Of a stretch of DNA of 19,479 nt, positions 11,151-19,479 are shown in pieces. How positions within the stretch are numbered: position 1 is the stretch's first letter; each line of letters starts with the position of its first letter. This stretch comes from Oehlia diaphana (taxonomy: Eukaryota > Glomeromycota > Glomeromycetes > Glomerales > Glomeraceae). The notes beneath the pieces are model-generated. The model saw only the letters and a program-made list of their open reading frames with translations. It was not told the DNA's origin and searched no databases. The position numbers were made by a program, and so were the translations under genes. The stretch lies in assembly GCA_003833135.1 (NCBI GenBank), contig QZLH01000471.1, forward strand, positions 8,745-28,223, in the 5' to 3' direction.

Positions 11151-11157
11151 TATAAAA
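11151..11157 (+). promoter_or_regulatory. Possible TATA box of the CTL gene
   Basis: TATAAAA lies 141 nt before the ATG at 11299. Position and orientation fit a core promoter, but the region is AT-rich and no transcription start is known. Confidence 0.25.
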
Positions 11158-11298
11158 CTAGATCGTTAATTTTTTGATCACTGGTCAAAAAAAAAAATCC
11201 TCTTCTTAAAAGTATATACTTAATTTTATAGTGTATACTCCGGTGAAGTTATTTAAAGATTGATCGCATGAACAGTAAACCTTTTTTTTATTCTTACC

Positions 11299-13534
11299 AT
11301 GTTTCCTCAACATAGAAGAAACTTTCAAAGCCGAGATTCTGTCTTTTCAGAAGGTTCTGAAGAACCAAGCGCGTCATTATTCTATTCTGTACCAACATTA
11401 CCAACAGAAGCGGAAATTCATGAGTCTATAGCACTCCAACCTTCTCGTTATGAAGTTGAAGAAGAACAAGAGAACGAGCCCGATACAGCGTTTTTATCCG
11501 AACACTCCCCTATGGGTTATTCTAATAAGCAGGTAAAGATATAATGTCAATTGAAGTATTTGAATTTTTGTTAACACGATGTTTCAATTGCAGACTGCGG
11601 CAGAGATTTATTTGGACGTCCCTCCTACTCCCACAGTTAAAGTTTCTGATAATACACTTTCAGAAGGACTTCTTCCTACAGTAACAGTAAGTTTTTTGCT
11701 TTTATCCTGTTTTTATTGCTATTTAACTTATTAAGGTTTTTTTTAGATACCGTTAATTCAACTATCAGGTGCTACACATCGTAAATATAAAGACACAGCA
11801 TTTGCAGTTCTTTTTTGTATGGGGTTAATAATAATGGCAATTGTTGGCATAGTTCTATTATTTATAACTAATGTAAGTACTTTTCCATTGTTTTATAAGT
11901 TTATAATTGTAAATTTGATCATTTCTCCTAACAAATTTGAAATAAATAGTCACACGAATTAAAGGATTATTCACGCAAATCCGTATTTTTTGTCATTAAA
12001 AACAGCATTGGACCACTTTTATTTGCTATCATTTTCTCTCTAAGTATGGGTGCCATTTGGATATTATTATTACGTTCATTTGTCAAGATCATGATTTGGG
12101 GAACTTTGACAGCTGTTCCATTCATTTGTATCGCAATTTTTATTTGGATTAGGGTAGAAGCATTTTCAGGAGCTCTTCGAGAATCAGGGAAACCTGATCC
12201 ACAAGACGATGCACTTGCAATGTTATCATTTATTCCATTGATTATATCCATAGTATATTCAATAATCCTTTTTTCACGTCGAAAAAAAATCGAAAAAACA
12301 ATCTCACTTATCCAGTTAGCATGTGATATATTTAAAGATAATCCGCAAATGCTTTGGGTTTCACTCAAGATTCTGACGGTTTATGTATCATTTACTTTAA
12401 TATGGTTATATTTATTTAGTCATATATTTTTAGTTGTATATAAGATGCAAACAGGTTGTTACTTTATAAGTTAATTGCAGAGTTTTTTCTTCTTATATTA
12501 TTAACTATAATTTTTCGCATGTAGAATACAAATTAGAGCCAAATACATATCTACTTGTACCATACTTCATTTTTATGTATTTATGGACTTCTGCTGTCTT
12601 GTGTAATATCCAAAGAGTAACTATTTCCGGAATTGTATCAAATTGGTATTTCTATAGGTTTGTAAATATTTCATCCAATTTATCTTAAATTCAATATAAC
12701 TACATTCTAATTAACTCGTATTTGTTTCATCTTAGGCATGAACTAGATCGAAATGCTTCTAAGAACGTAGCAGATTTGGCTCTTTCGAGGGCAATTACGG
12801 TCTCATTTGGAACAGTGTGTCTTGATGGACTTATTCTTTTGTTCATTCAACTTGTTCAATATATTACTGGGTTTTTGAAAAAGGTAAGTATTAACGTAAA
12901 CTATATCATTTCTGGAAAATATTTATTAACCATTTATGTTTTAATTTTTCAAAATACAGATATTCTTTCTTAATTGTTTATTAAGTTTCCTGACATGCAT
13001 TGATGGCATAATAGATAAATTGAACAATTATATTTTAATTTACGTAGGCATTTCTGGCAATAATTTCTGTACTTCAGCATATACAACAACTAAATTATTT
13101 CGTAGGAATCTTGTCTTTGGACATGTTAACGGTAAACATTAAGATTTATACATAAATAATTTCATTATTAAATGATAATCTAGACTTTTTTTTTCAGATT
13201 CCATAGACAAGTCGATTCTATATATTGGATCTGTAATTATTGCCCTCTTGTGCGGATTTGCTACTTTTATATATGCTACACATCTGCTTGAATCATCATA
13301 TGGATATGTTGTTGGAATTATTGCTGCGATCATTCCTTATTATATTTCGCAGTTTTATACTTACATCATGATGAACACGTGAGTTAGATTTATTTTGAAC
13401 ATATATCTTATTTATTATTCACAATTTTAATATCCATCATATTTTACAGGGTTGATGCAACATTTATATGTTACACGATCGATCTTGATTCAAATACAAA
13501 TCATTGTAATAAAGCACATGAAGCATTTCATTAA
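11299..13534 (+). CDS. Choline-transporter-like protein (CTL/SLC44, Pns1 type), 9 exons, 558 aa
   Basis: Multi-pass membrane protein of the CTL/SLC44 family. Animal members carry choline or related substrates; the role of fungal Pns1 is unclear, so the substrate here is unknown. Exons: 11299-11532, 11594-11686, 11747-11872, 11950-12454, 12525-12657, 12736-12883, 12960-13131, 13198-13378, 13450-13534; all are GT-AG and total 1677 nt. The first about 120 residues are polar and acidic (cytosolic tail). A hydrophobic span at about 126-150 starts a series of roughly ten membrane segments. Family marks are KYKD just before the first segment, the GIVSNWYFYR motif at the exon 5-6 join, the NNYILIYVGISGNNFCTSA region in exon 7 (family NxYAYIxVAIxGxxFxxSA), and a terminal TVDATFICYTIDL segment (family VDTLFxCxxxDxE). 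Length is close to yeast Pns1 (539 aa). The ATG opens a tail with no homology guide, so the start is less certain than the core. Confidence 0.93.
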
Positions 13535-14041
13535 TAGTAAATAGATCAAGTCATCAAGATATATTTTTTAGCTTTAATTGCGCATTTTGTAGCACAATTT
13601 AAGGAAATGTATCTATAGGTATATTACGTACATAAATTGAAAAAAGTTGAAAATTATAAAATTTAACAGAATTTGGATAAGTTATGATTGTTACAATTTC
13701 ATTTGATTCTAAAAATGATTTCATCAATGACTGTTATTATTTTTGCAGCAACTACTGAATTTTGAACATCGGCAATATTTCGTAATATACGAATCTCGAA
13801 AAATCTAAAAATCTACTTATATATTTGCAATTCTATTACATAATTATATAAAATTATATGTGTATAGGTTGTCTTATGCCAACAATAGAAAGCTAGCTTC
13901 TCTTTTAATCGTAAATTAATACCCTTTTAAATAGGATAAAATTTTGGATATTTACAATTATCATGTTCAAAGAGAAACAGATTGAACAAGCCTCGTCACA
14001 AAATCACATTTCATATCTCACCACTCTTCAAGCAGTAAATG
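13535..14041. other. Intergenic region between convergent CTL and PHF5A genes
   Basis: The 507 bp lie between two stop codons facing each other and must contain both 3' untranslated regions. The stretch is AT-rich; I see no open frame, RNA gene or repeat that I can support, and no clear AATAAA on either strand just after the stops. Confidence 0.6.
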
Positions 14042-14661
14042 TCATCTTTTCTTAAACCCATATTTTTTCCGTTCATAAAATAGATCTGTTTTCGAAGATC
14101 CCAGATTAACGATCTTTGGACATCCATCTCTCTATAAATAAAAAAAAAAAAGGAAATTTAATATTTTACAAAGAGAAATGATTAAGAAATAAAATAAAAT
14201 CTCACATCTTTTTCTTGTAAAACGCATTCTTTACAATAATACGCATCTGAAACACCTGGAGCACCACAAATCACACAACGACCTTGATATGATCCATAAT
14301 TACATTCGTCACAAATTCTATAGAAATTACATTGAAAATTGTAAAATTATAATATGGTTTTCTTTTAAAAAAACAATATACTTACCGAACGAGAGTGTCC
14401 GGCCGCACATAACTAATAATAATTTTTAAAAAAAAGATTAATACGAAAACTTTTTAAGCAAATACTAACATAATGAACTCTCACTTACGAGTCGCAAATA
14501 ACACATTTGCCATCACATTTCTCGCATAAACGACCGATTGCTGCAATATTAACAAACATTTTAAGGAACCTAATCATATAGTTACATTAATTTCATTCTT
14601 ACTTCTTACCAATCCCTGGTTGTTTACGACACATAATCAAATCTGGGTGATGTTTTGCCAT
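14042..14661 (-). CDS. PHF5A: PHF5A/Rds3, SF3b zinc-finger splicing subunit, 5 exons, 110 aa
   Basis: Small, highly conserved subunit of SF3b in the U2 snRNP, where it helps hold the branch-point adenosine with SF3B1. Exons, 5' to 3': 14661-14610, 14540-14489, 14412-14386 (27 nt), 14317-14206, 14131-14042; they total 333 nt and every phase agrees. The product has 110 residues, the same length as human PHF5A, and starts [14 protein letters not shown] and ends in YGFKKR. Twelve Cys remain as zinc ligands (11, 23, 26, 30, 33, 46, 49, 58, 61, 72, 75, 85), enough for three Zn sites. Tyr36, which lines the pocket bound by SF3b inhibitors in human PHF5A, is present. Human Cys40 is Asp here; from memory yeast Rds3 also lacks Cys at that place, so it is probably not a ligand. 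Met10 and Pro15 resemble the yeast rather than the human protein. Confidence 0.97.
14386..14412 (-). other. 27-nt internal exon of PHF5A
   Basis: The exon lies between TTAG and GTAAGT signals on the minus strand and supplies part of S35, YVRPDTLV and the first two bases of R44. It is needed to keep the conserved CDSYVRP...VRICDEC sequence. Its length is a multiple of three, so skipping would delete nine codons in frame. Confidence 0.9.
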
Positions 14662-15004
14662 TTTCAAATATTTAATGATAAATTGTTAAATTTTGTTGCT
14701 ATCTACTTACTGTCTATCTATCATGTGAAATGATTATTAATATTTCTACCCGGAAATTTGATTGGTTCTATTCATTTCTGTTTTTTGATCAGTATTCCAG
14801 TATCCCCGTCACTTTTTCCGCCCACATGACTTTTACCGGCATTACTTGACATTAAAGAAATTAGCTAGCTGCAATTCGATAATTAATCAACCCATTTTTA
14901 GATATGATCGGCATATTAATCACGTGCCTGTGATGTTTTTACAAATAGATCAACTTATTTGCCGAAAAATTTCATTCCTCTCACGCTAATACTATTTTGA
15001 TAAT
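14662..15004. promoter_or_regulatory. Divergent promoter region of PHF5A and the ArfGAP gene
   Basis: The 343 bp separate two start codons facing away from each other. ATTGG at 14762-14766 is a CCAAT box on the minus strand, about 100 bp upstream of the PHF5A ATG. CACGTG at 14921-14926, within ATCACGTGCCTGTGAT, lies about 80 bp before the ArfGAP ATG and could bind a bHLH-type factor. Both are short motifs and only suggestive. Confidence 0.45.
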
Positions 15005-18000
15005 ATGACAACCCCTTTAAATCTTTATTTATGTTTAGAAGATTCGCCGAATTTTCGAAAAGAATTGTCTGAAAGCGAAAATTCAATTTTTGGACTAGAA
15101 ACTACCATAAAAAATCTTGTCAAGTTGACGAGAGCCAGTGTTGAACTTGCTTCAGGTAAACTGTGTAAAAAAGTGCGCTATGAAAGGTCAATTGAATATA
15201 TCTGTCAATCAATTCTCGATTAATAATTAGAATATACGGCTAAACAACTTCAATTCGCTGAGGAACTTGGAAATTTTGCAAAACGACAACCTGATTCACT
15301 TATCAGTAAGAATTGTATTTTTAAAATTCATCTTTAATAATAAATTTATATAACACATATAATTTCATATAGAAACTATCTTATCCAAATATGCAAATTC
15401 AATTCAAGAGGTTGAAAGAAGTCGAAAAATTCTTGTAAGAATCTTTAATTTACTTTTTTTTCGGTTTTTTCTTGGATAATTATTAAAACCATTATAAAAA
15501 AAAAGCAATCGCATATGTATAGCATGTTCATTGAACCGTTAGAAGCATTTGCTAAGAATGGAATAATACCATTAAAGGTTAGTAAACCTTCCATATGATA
15601 AAATCATGTGACAATTACTTATTCCATACTATGATTATTTAGGAAATGAAAAAAGTTGCGGAAAAAGCAAGTTATGATGCTGATTCGGCGCTTGCTAAAT
15701 ATATGAGTAAACGACCTCGAGATACAGGAATTTCCGAGGTAAGTTATTTATAACATTATTAAAACTTAATATATTTTATTGACATTAATTTTCTAGGCAT
15801 CTCTGGAAGTTTCAGAAACTCGTAAAGAATTTCATAATCGATATCTCGATTATGTAATAAAAATGAATGAATTGGAAGCAAAGAAAAAATTTGAATTTAT
15901 GGAATATGTAAAGGGTCCATTTCGTTAGTTTATTAGGATAGATATCCGATTAATTTTAAAAGATAAATTTATTAATATATAATTTAATATGCTTTAGATT
16001 TTGGCTATAATGTTTACGGAATCATCATTTTATCATCAAAGCTACGAAATATTGAAGGATATGGAACCTCATATGAAAGACGTTACAAGTGAGACATTAA
16101 TGATTAATAATTTGTTGATATTTAATTATATATAGAGCCGACTTTATTTTTTTCTCATTTATAATTGTTATTAATAGGATTGCTTCATGAGGTAAACAAC
16201 GTACACTTAGGGAAACTTTTTATGAATAACCTAATAAGTAATTATTTTTCAGGCGAGAGCAAAATTTAATGATGATATTCGAGAATCACAACATTCAAAG
16301 AATTCGATTATAGAGGTAAATTTTTCTTTTATTTTTAGAATTAACTGCATTATATATTATTAATACTTATTTGCTCTCCAGAAAGCCAAAGAAACATATA
16401 ATCCATTATATTCTTATAAAAAATCTCCTGAAGACGTAACTTTAGGCGTGAATTCTTCTATAGCAAAATCTGGGTATCTATTTATAAAAGGAAATCAACG
16501 AGTTATGCAAACATGGACTCGTAGATATTTCTTCATTTTAGATGGACAATTGAATTATATTGATAGAGAGGGAAGGGTATGAATAATTTAGAAATTTTTA
16601 TTATTTATTAAAAATTTTTTTTCTTTTTTAATATAAACTTCTCTTATAGATTTCAAAGGACGATGATGAGATGGAATCGATAACATTACGCCTTTGTCAT
16701 ATTAAACCTGTTAACAGTACAGATAGACGCTTTTGTTTTGAGGTAATATCTCCAAATAGGTAAGTAGTCTTTTTTTATTATTTAAATTGAGTTCGATTAT
16801 AATCTTCACACTATTTTTGGATTAAAGAGCATATGTGTTGCAAGCTGAAAACCAAGAAGAAATGAGAGATTGGATTTATTGCTTACAAACAACAGCACAA
16901 AATGCAATATATTCTCACCAAAGTACCATGTTTAACGCAAATAGTTCAGATCAGTTTCAAGTATATATATTTTTTAAAAAAAATCTTTTTAAAACAGAGC
17001 TCTTGCATATATTTTTAATTGACTAATTTGTTCTTAGAGAGATGAACTTGTTAATAATCATGATCGAATAAATAGCGAAAGTTTGAATAGAACAGAGAAA
17101 TCTATGTCACGGATAAAAAATTTGCCGGGAAATGATATTTGCGCTGATTGTAAATCAAAAGGTAAAATAATCTCATTCAAAACTTTTTATTATAAACTAA
17201 CAATGAGGTTTCTCTTCCATTCTTCAGATCCACGGTGGGCGAGTACAAATTTTGGTACTTTACTATGTATAGAATGTTCTGGAATTCATCGCAGTTTGGG
17301 TGTTCATGTTAGTAAGGTTAGATCATTAATGTTGGACAAATGGGAACCGGAGTCACTTGGAGTTATGCTTAAATTAGGAAACTCTAAAACAAGTTCAATA
17401 TATGAAGCAAAACTTGTGGACAATAATGAAATCATCATGAAGAATCCTTCTTGGGAAAGGTATGTTTAATGTGTACTTTTCTTATATTGTTTTACTTGTT
17501 TTATTGATATATTTTTTTGCAGATCAGAGAAGGAAAAGTTCATAATAGACAAATATGTTAGAAAAATGTTTATAATTTCTGAAGAGGACGAAAGTAATGA
17601 TACAGTTAATTTGGTAAGAATACACACAAATTTCTCTTGTTTATTTTGCAATTTGTAGTTAAACCAAAATCAAAACAATTATTTTGATTATAAGGGATTT
17701 TGGAAAGCTATATGTGAATCGGATCTCTATGAAGCTTTAAGATATTTATCACTTGGAGCCAATGTAGATTGGAAAAACAAAGAGATAAATTCCACTACAG
17801 CACTACATCAAGCAATATTAAGGAATGATAATGTTTCAGTAGAATTTTTACTTCAATGGCTTTGTAATATAAATGAAGCAGATAATGATGGATGGAGCGG
17901 ACTTCATCATGCCGCAGCAACAAATAATTCTAGATTATTGTTAACTCTAATGAAAAGACATGCAGACATTAATTTAAAAGATAAAAATGGAAAGGTATAA

Positions 18001-18547
18001 AGGAAGAAAAAAAAGATTTTTTTTTTTATAATAAAGAATATTTATTGAAAAGATTAATTATTTTTAATAGATTCCGGTTGATATTGCAGTTGAATTACAA
18101 CACGTACAAGCTGTAACAGCATTAAGGTTATTTAATTTTGAAAATGAGTTAACTAGGACACAATATTCTACATTTGGAGTAGATGAAGCATTGACAAGTA
18201 TTAACAAACCACCATATATTTCACACAGTACTACTACAAGTATAGATTTAAGATTTCCAATTACAACAAAAATAACGAATAACAATGATCAAGATAAAAA
18301 AGATAAAAGCATACCTACATCATTATCATCATCACCACTAACTAAATCAGGTTTATTAAATATGGATGATGCTGAACTTATTAGCAAAAGCATTATTGGT
18401 GATGAATTTTTCGATAATATACAAGAAACAGGAGTTAATTTTGGAATTTCCAATTTAGTTACTTCTAAATTTTCTTTAGCCTCTTTGAAATTACCTAATT
18501 TTGGAAATATACAAAGAGAAAATGAAACTGAAGAGGAAAATAAGTAA
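15005..18547 (+). CDS. ACAP-type ArfGAP: BAR-PH-ArfGAP-ankyrin, 17 exons, 810 aa
   Basis: GTPase-activating protein for Arf GTPases in membrane traffic; the BAR and PH regions should bring it to curved, phosphoinositide-bearing membrane. Exons: 15005-15155, 15231-15305, 15373-15434, 15506-15577, 15643-15738, 15797-15907, 15998-16088, 16178-16191, 16253-16315, 16382-16576, 16650-16759, 16828-16960, 17038-17161, 17228-17459, 17523-17613, 17659-17994, 18071-18547; they total 2433 nt. Residues 1-245 form the BAR region, opening with LEDSPNFRKELSESE as in animal ACAPs and including EAKKKFEFMEY and EPHMKDVT. PH lies at about 275-374 (SGYLFIKG to MRDWIYCLQ). The ArfGAP zinc finger is C426-x2-C429-x16-C446-x2-C449, with the arginine finger R454 in CIECSGIHRSLGVHVSKVRSL. 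Ankyrin repeats run from about 557 to 675 (TTALHQAI, GWSGLHHAA). The last about 130 residues are a Ser/Thr/Asn-rich tail. An ASAP-type protein is less likely, as I see no SH3 or proline-rich tail. Confidence 0.94.
16178..16191 (+). other. 14-nt microexon of the ArfGAP gene
   Basis: The sequence GATTGCTTCATGAG lies between AATAG and GTAAAC. With the A left over from exon 7 it encodes R-L-L-H-E and restores phase between MKDVT and ARAKFNDDI. Joining exon 7 (ending 16088) directly to exon 9 (from 16253) shifts the frame before the PH, ArfGAP and ankyrin regions. Confidence 0.88.
17614..17658 (+). other. 45-nt intron of the ArfGAP gene, shortest in the window
   Basis: It begins GTAAGA, ends TTTGTAG and sits between codons. 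Its length is a multiple of three, and its last codon, read through in frame, is TAG. Retention would add 14 residues and stop between the ArfGAP and ankyrin regions. Confidence 0.85.
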
Positions 18548-19479
18548 TGACTAAAGTATATTACTATAAAAAAAAGAAAGTAAATCTAGATTGATAACAC
18601 TAGACCGGGCTGTGTAAATCAAGACTTCCGAATGTAAACATTTTACACGTGTTACAAGTGAACAAAGATTTTGCATACTGTACGCTAAATCAAACATATT
18701 ATATTATTTCGAATTCTACTAAATAATCTATATGAATATTATTTTATAATAGAATATTTATATTTTAATAATGCTGTATTAATAATACTTAGTAGATTGT
18801 TGTTAGTAAGCCATAATAATAATTTCATTAATTTCATAAATTTTTATAATTCCTATTTTTTTTTAATAGTATTACAAGATTCTACTTCTGATAGAGATTA
18901 TAGTAAATATAAGATAAAATTTATAATCATGTAAAACACTTGATTTTATTATATATAGATAATTTATATATAAAAAAGAAAATATTACATTGCATTATTT
19001 TGATTTTTTTCATTTTTGAACTAATTAATAGAATAATTTTGCTTACTTATGGTTCATGAGAAGCCTTACTTATAAAATAATTTACCTGAAACTTAAGGTA
19101 AAATTTATAATAGAAAATTTTTGAAAATCCTATCTTATATAGACAAATTATACTTAAAAAAGAAAATATTACATTTAAGGGTAGGGTTCACCCCTTTTTA
19201 TGAACATATAGGTTTTATATGGCGAAATTTATGTTGATCATTTATTAATATCACGTGATGCTGAAATCAAACGAAAAACTCAGTTAATTGCAAGAAAATT
19301 AATATTTCATTAACTATCTAATAAATTTTATTAAATTTATATTCAAAAAGAAGATAGATAACCACTCCAATAATTTAAAAAAATTTTTAATCACTTATTA
19401 ATATTTCTAAATAATATATGTAAATAAATTTAAAGAAAATAAATAATTTTATTCAAATATTAAAAACTTAATATCTTCA
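18548..19479. other. AT-rich flank downstream of the ArfGAP gene
   Basis: No gene can be supported in these 932 bp. They hold the 3' end of the ArfGAP transcript, a palindrome ACACGTGT at 18645-18652, a diverged direct repeat (18910-18991 and 19094-19175), and TCACGTGA at 19251-19258. The rest is A/T-rich without recognisable structure. Confidence 0.6.
18910..19175 (+). repeat. Diverged direct repeat, two 82-bp copies
   Basis: Copies at 18910-18991 and 19094-19175 align without gaps at an offset of 184 bp, by eye matching at about 59 of 82 positions. Conserved blocks are TAAGATAAAATTTATAAT / TAAGGTAAAATTTATAAT at the left, TATATAGA in the middle, and TAAAAAAGAAAATATTACATT at the right; the inner left part has diverged. 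High A/T content makes some matching expected, but the 21-base right block is not simple sequence. Confidence 0.5.

Larger units (their letters stand above)
9632..11298. other. Intergenic region between nucleoporin and CTL genes
   Basis: This is the longest non-coding stretch in the window. It holds a probable polyadenylation signal near its left end, A-tracts at 9743-9757 (15 A) and 10352-10369 (18 A), and a TA-rich stretch around 10100-10145. It also holds a GC-richer patch with inverted repeats (about 10555-10810) and a possible TATA box at 11151-11157. I find no gene that I can support; a 61-codon open frame at 10647-10832 lies in the repeat-like patch and lacks recognisable features. Confidence 0.6.

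Noticed and set aside
11967..12368. 133-codon minus-strand frame opposite the CTL gene
   Set aside because: It is antisense to exon 4, which encodes clear family-conserved membrane segments; the frame has no motif of its own.
16192..16252. Direct joining of ArfGAP exon 7 to exon 9
   Set aside because: The phases do not match (one leftover base against a phase-0 exon), so the 14-nt exon is needed.
19176..19200. Small AAGGG...CCCTT hairpin near the right edge
   Set aside because: The stem is only about 5 bp with no conserved context, within chance for this length.
1..19479. tRNA, rRNA, CRISPR array or prophage-like elements
   Set aside because: I scanned by eye for B-box-like GGTTCGANTCC with a matching A-box, rRNA motifs and regular spaced repeats and found none; the gene style is eukaryotic.

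Overview
The window looks like nuclear DNA of an AT-rich fungus. Genes are split by many short introns (45-98 nt, nearly all GT-AG), intergenic DNA is very AT-rich, and the proteins are rich in Lys, Asn and Ile. A Glomeromycotina (Rhizophagus-like) or other Mucoromycota source fits this style, but that is inference; no rRNA or mitochondrial marker is present to confirm it. I rebuilt five complete genes by joining exons so that reading phase and family motifs agree.

Layout from left to right: (1) 6558-287, minus strand: the largest subunit of RNA polymerase I (RPA190/POLR1A type), 18 exons, 1668 residues. (2) 6866-9631, plus: an FG-repeat nucleoporin of the nuclear-basket type (Nup1/Nup60/Nup153-like), 2 exons, 893 residues, divergent from gene 1 across 307 bp. 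(3) 11299-13534, plus: a choline-transporter-like (CTL/SLC44, yeast Pns1-type) membrane protein, 9 exons, 558 residues. (4) 14661-14042, minus: PHF5A/Rds3, the small zinc protein of the SF3b splicing complex, 5 exons, 110 residues, convergent with gene 3. (5) 15005-18547, plus: an ACAP-type ArfGAP with BAR, PH, ArfGAP and ankyrin regions, 17 exons, 810 residues, divergent from gene 4 across 343 bp.

The genes serve general cell functions (rRNA synthesis, nuclear transport, membrane transport, splicing, Arf traffic) and do not form a cluster with one shared task. The gaps are AT-rich and hold simple repeats, a compositionally distinct GC-richer patch with inverted repeats (about 10555-10810), and a diverged direct repeat near the right edge. 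The points most worth a second look concern gene structure: a GC-AG intron in the Pol I gene, a 14-nt microexon in the ArfGAP gene, a 27-nt exon in PHF5A, and splice sites where an alternative choice would change the protein. I see no sign of a novel multi-gene system.
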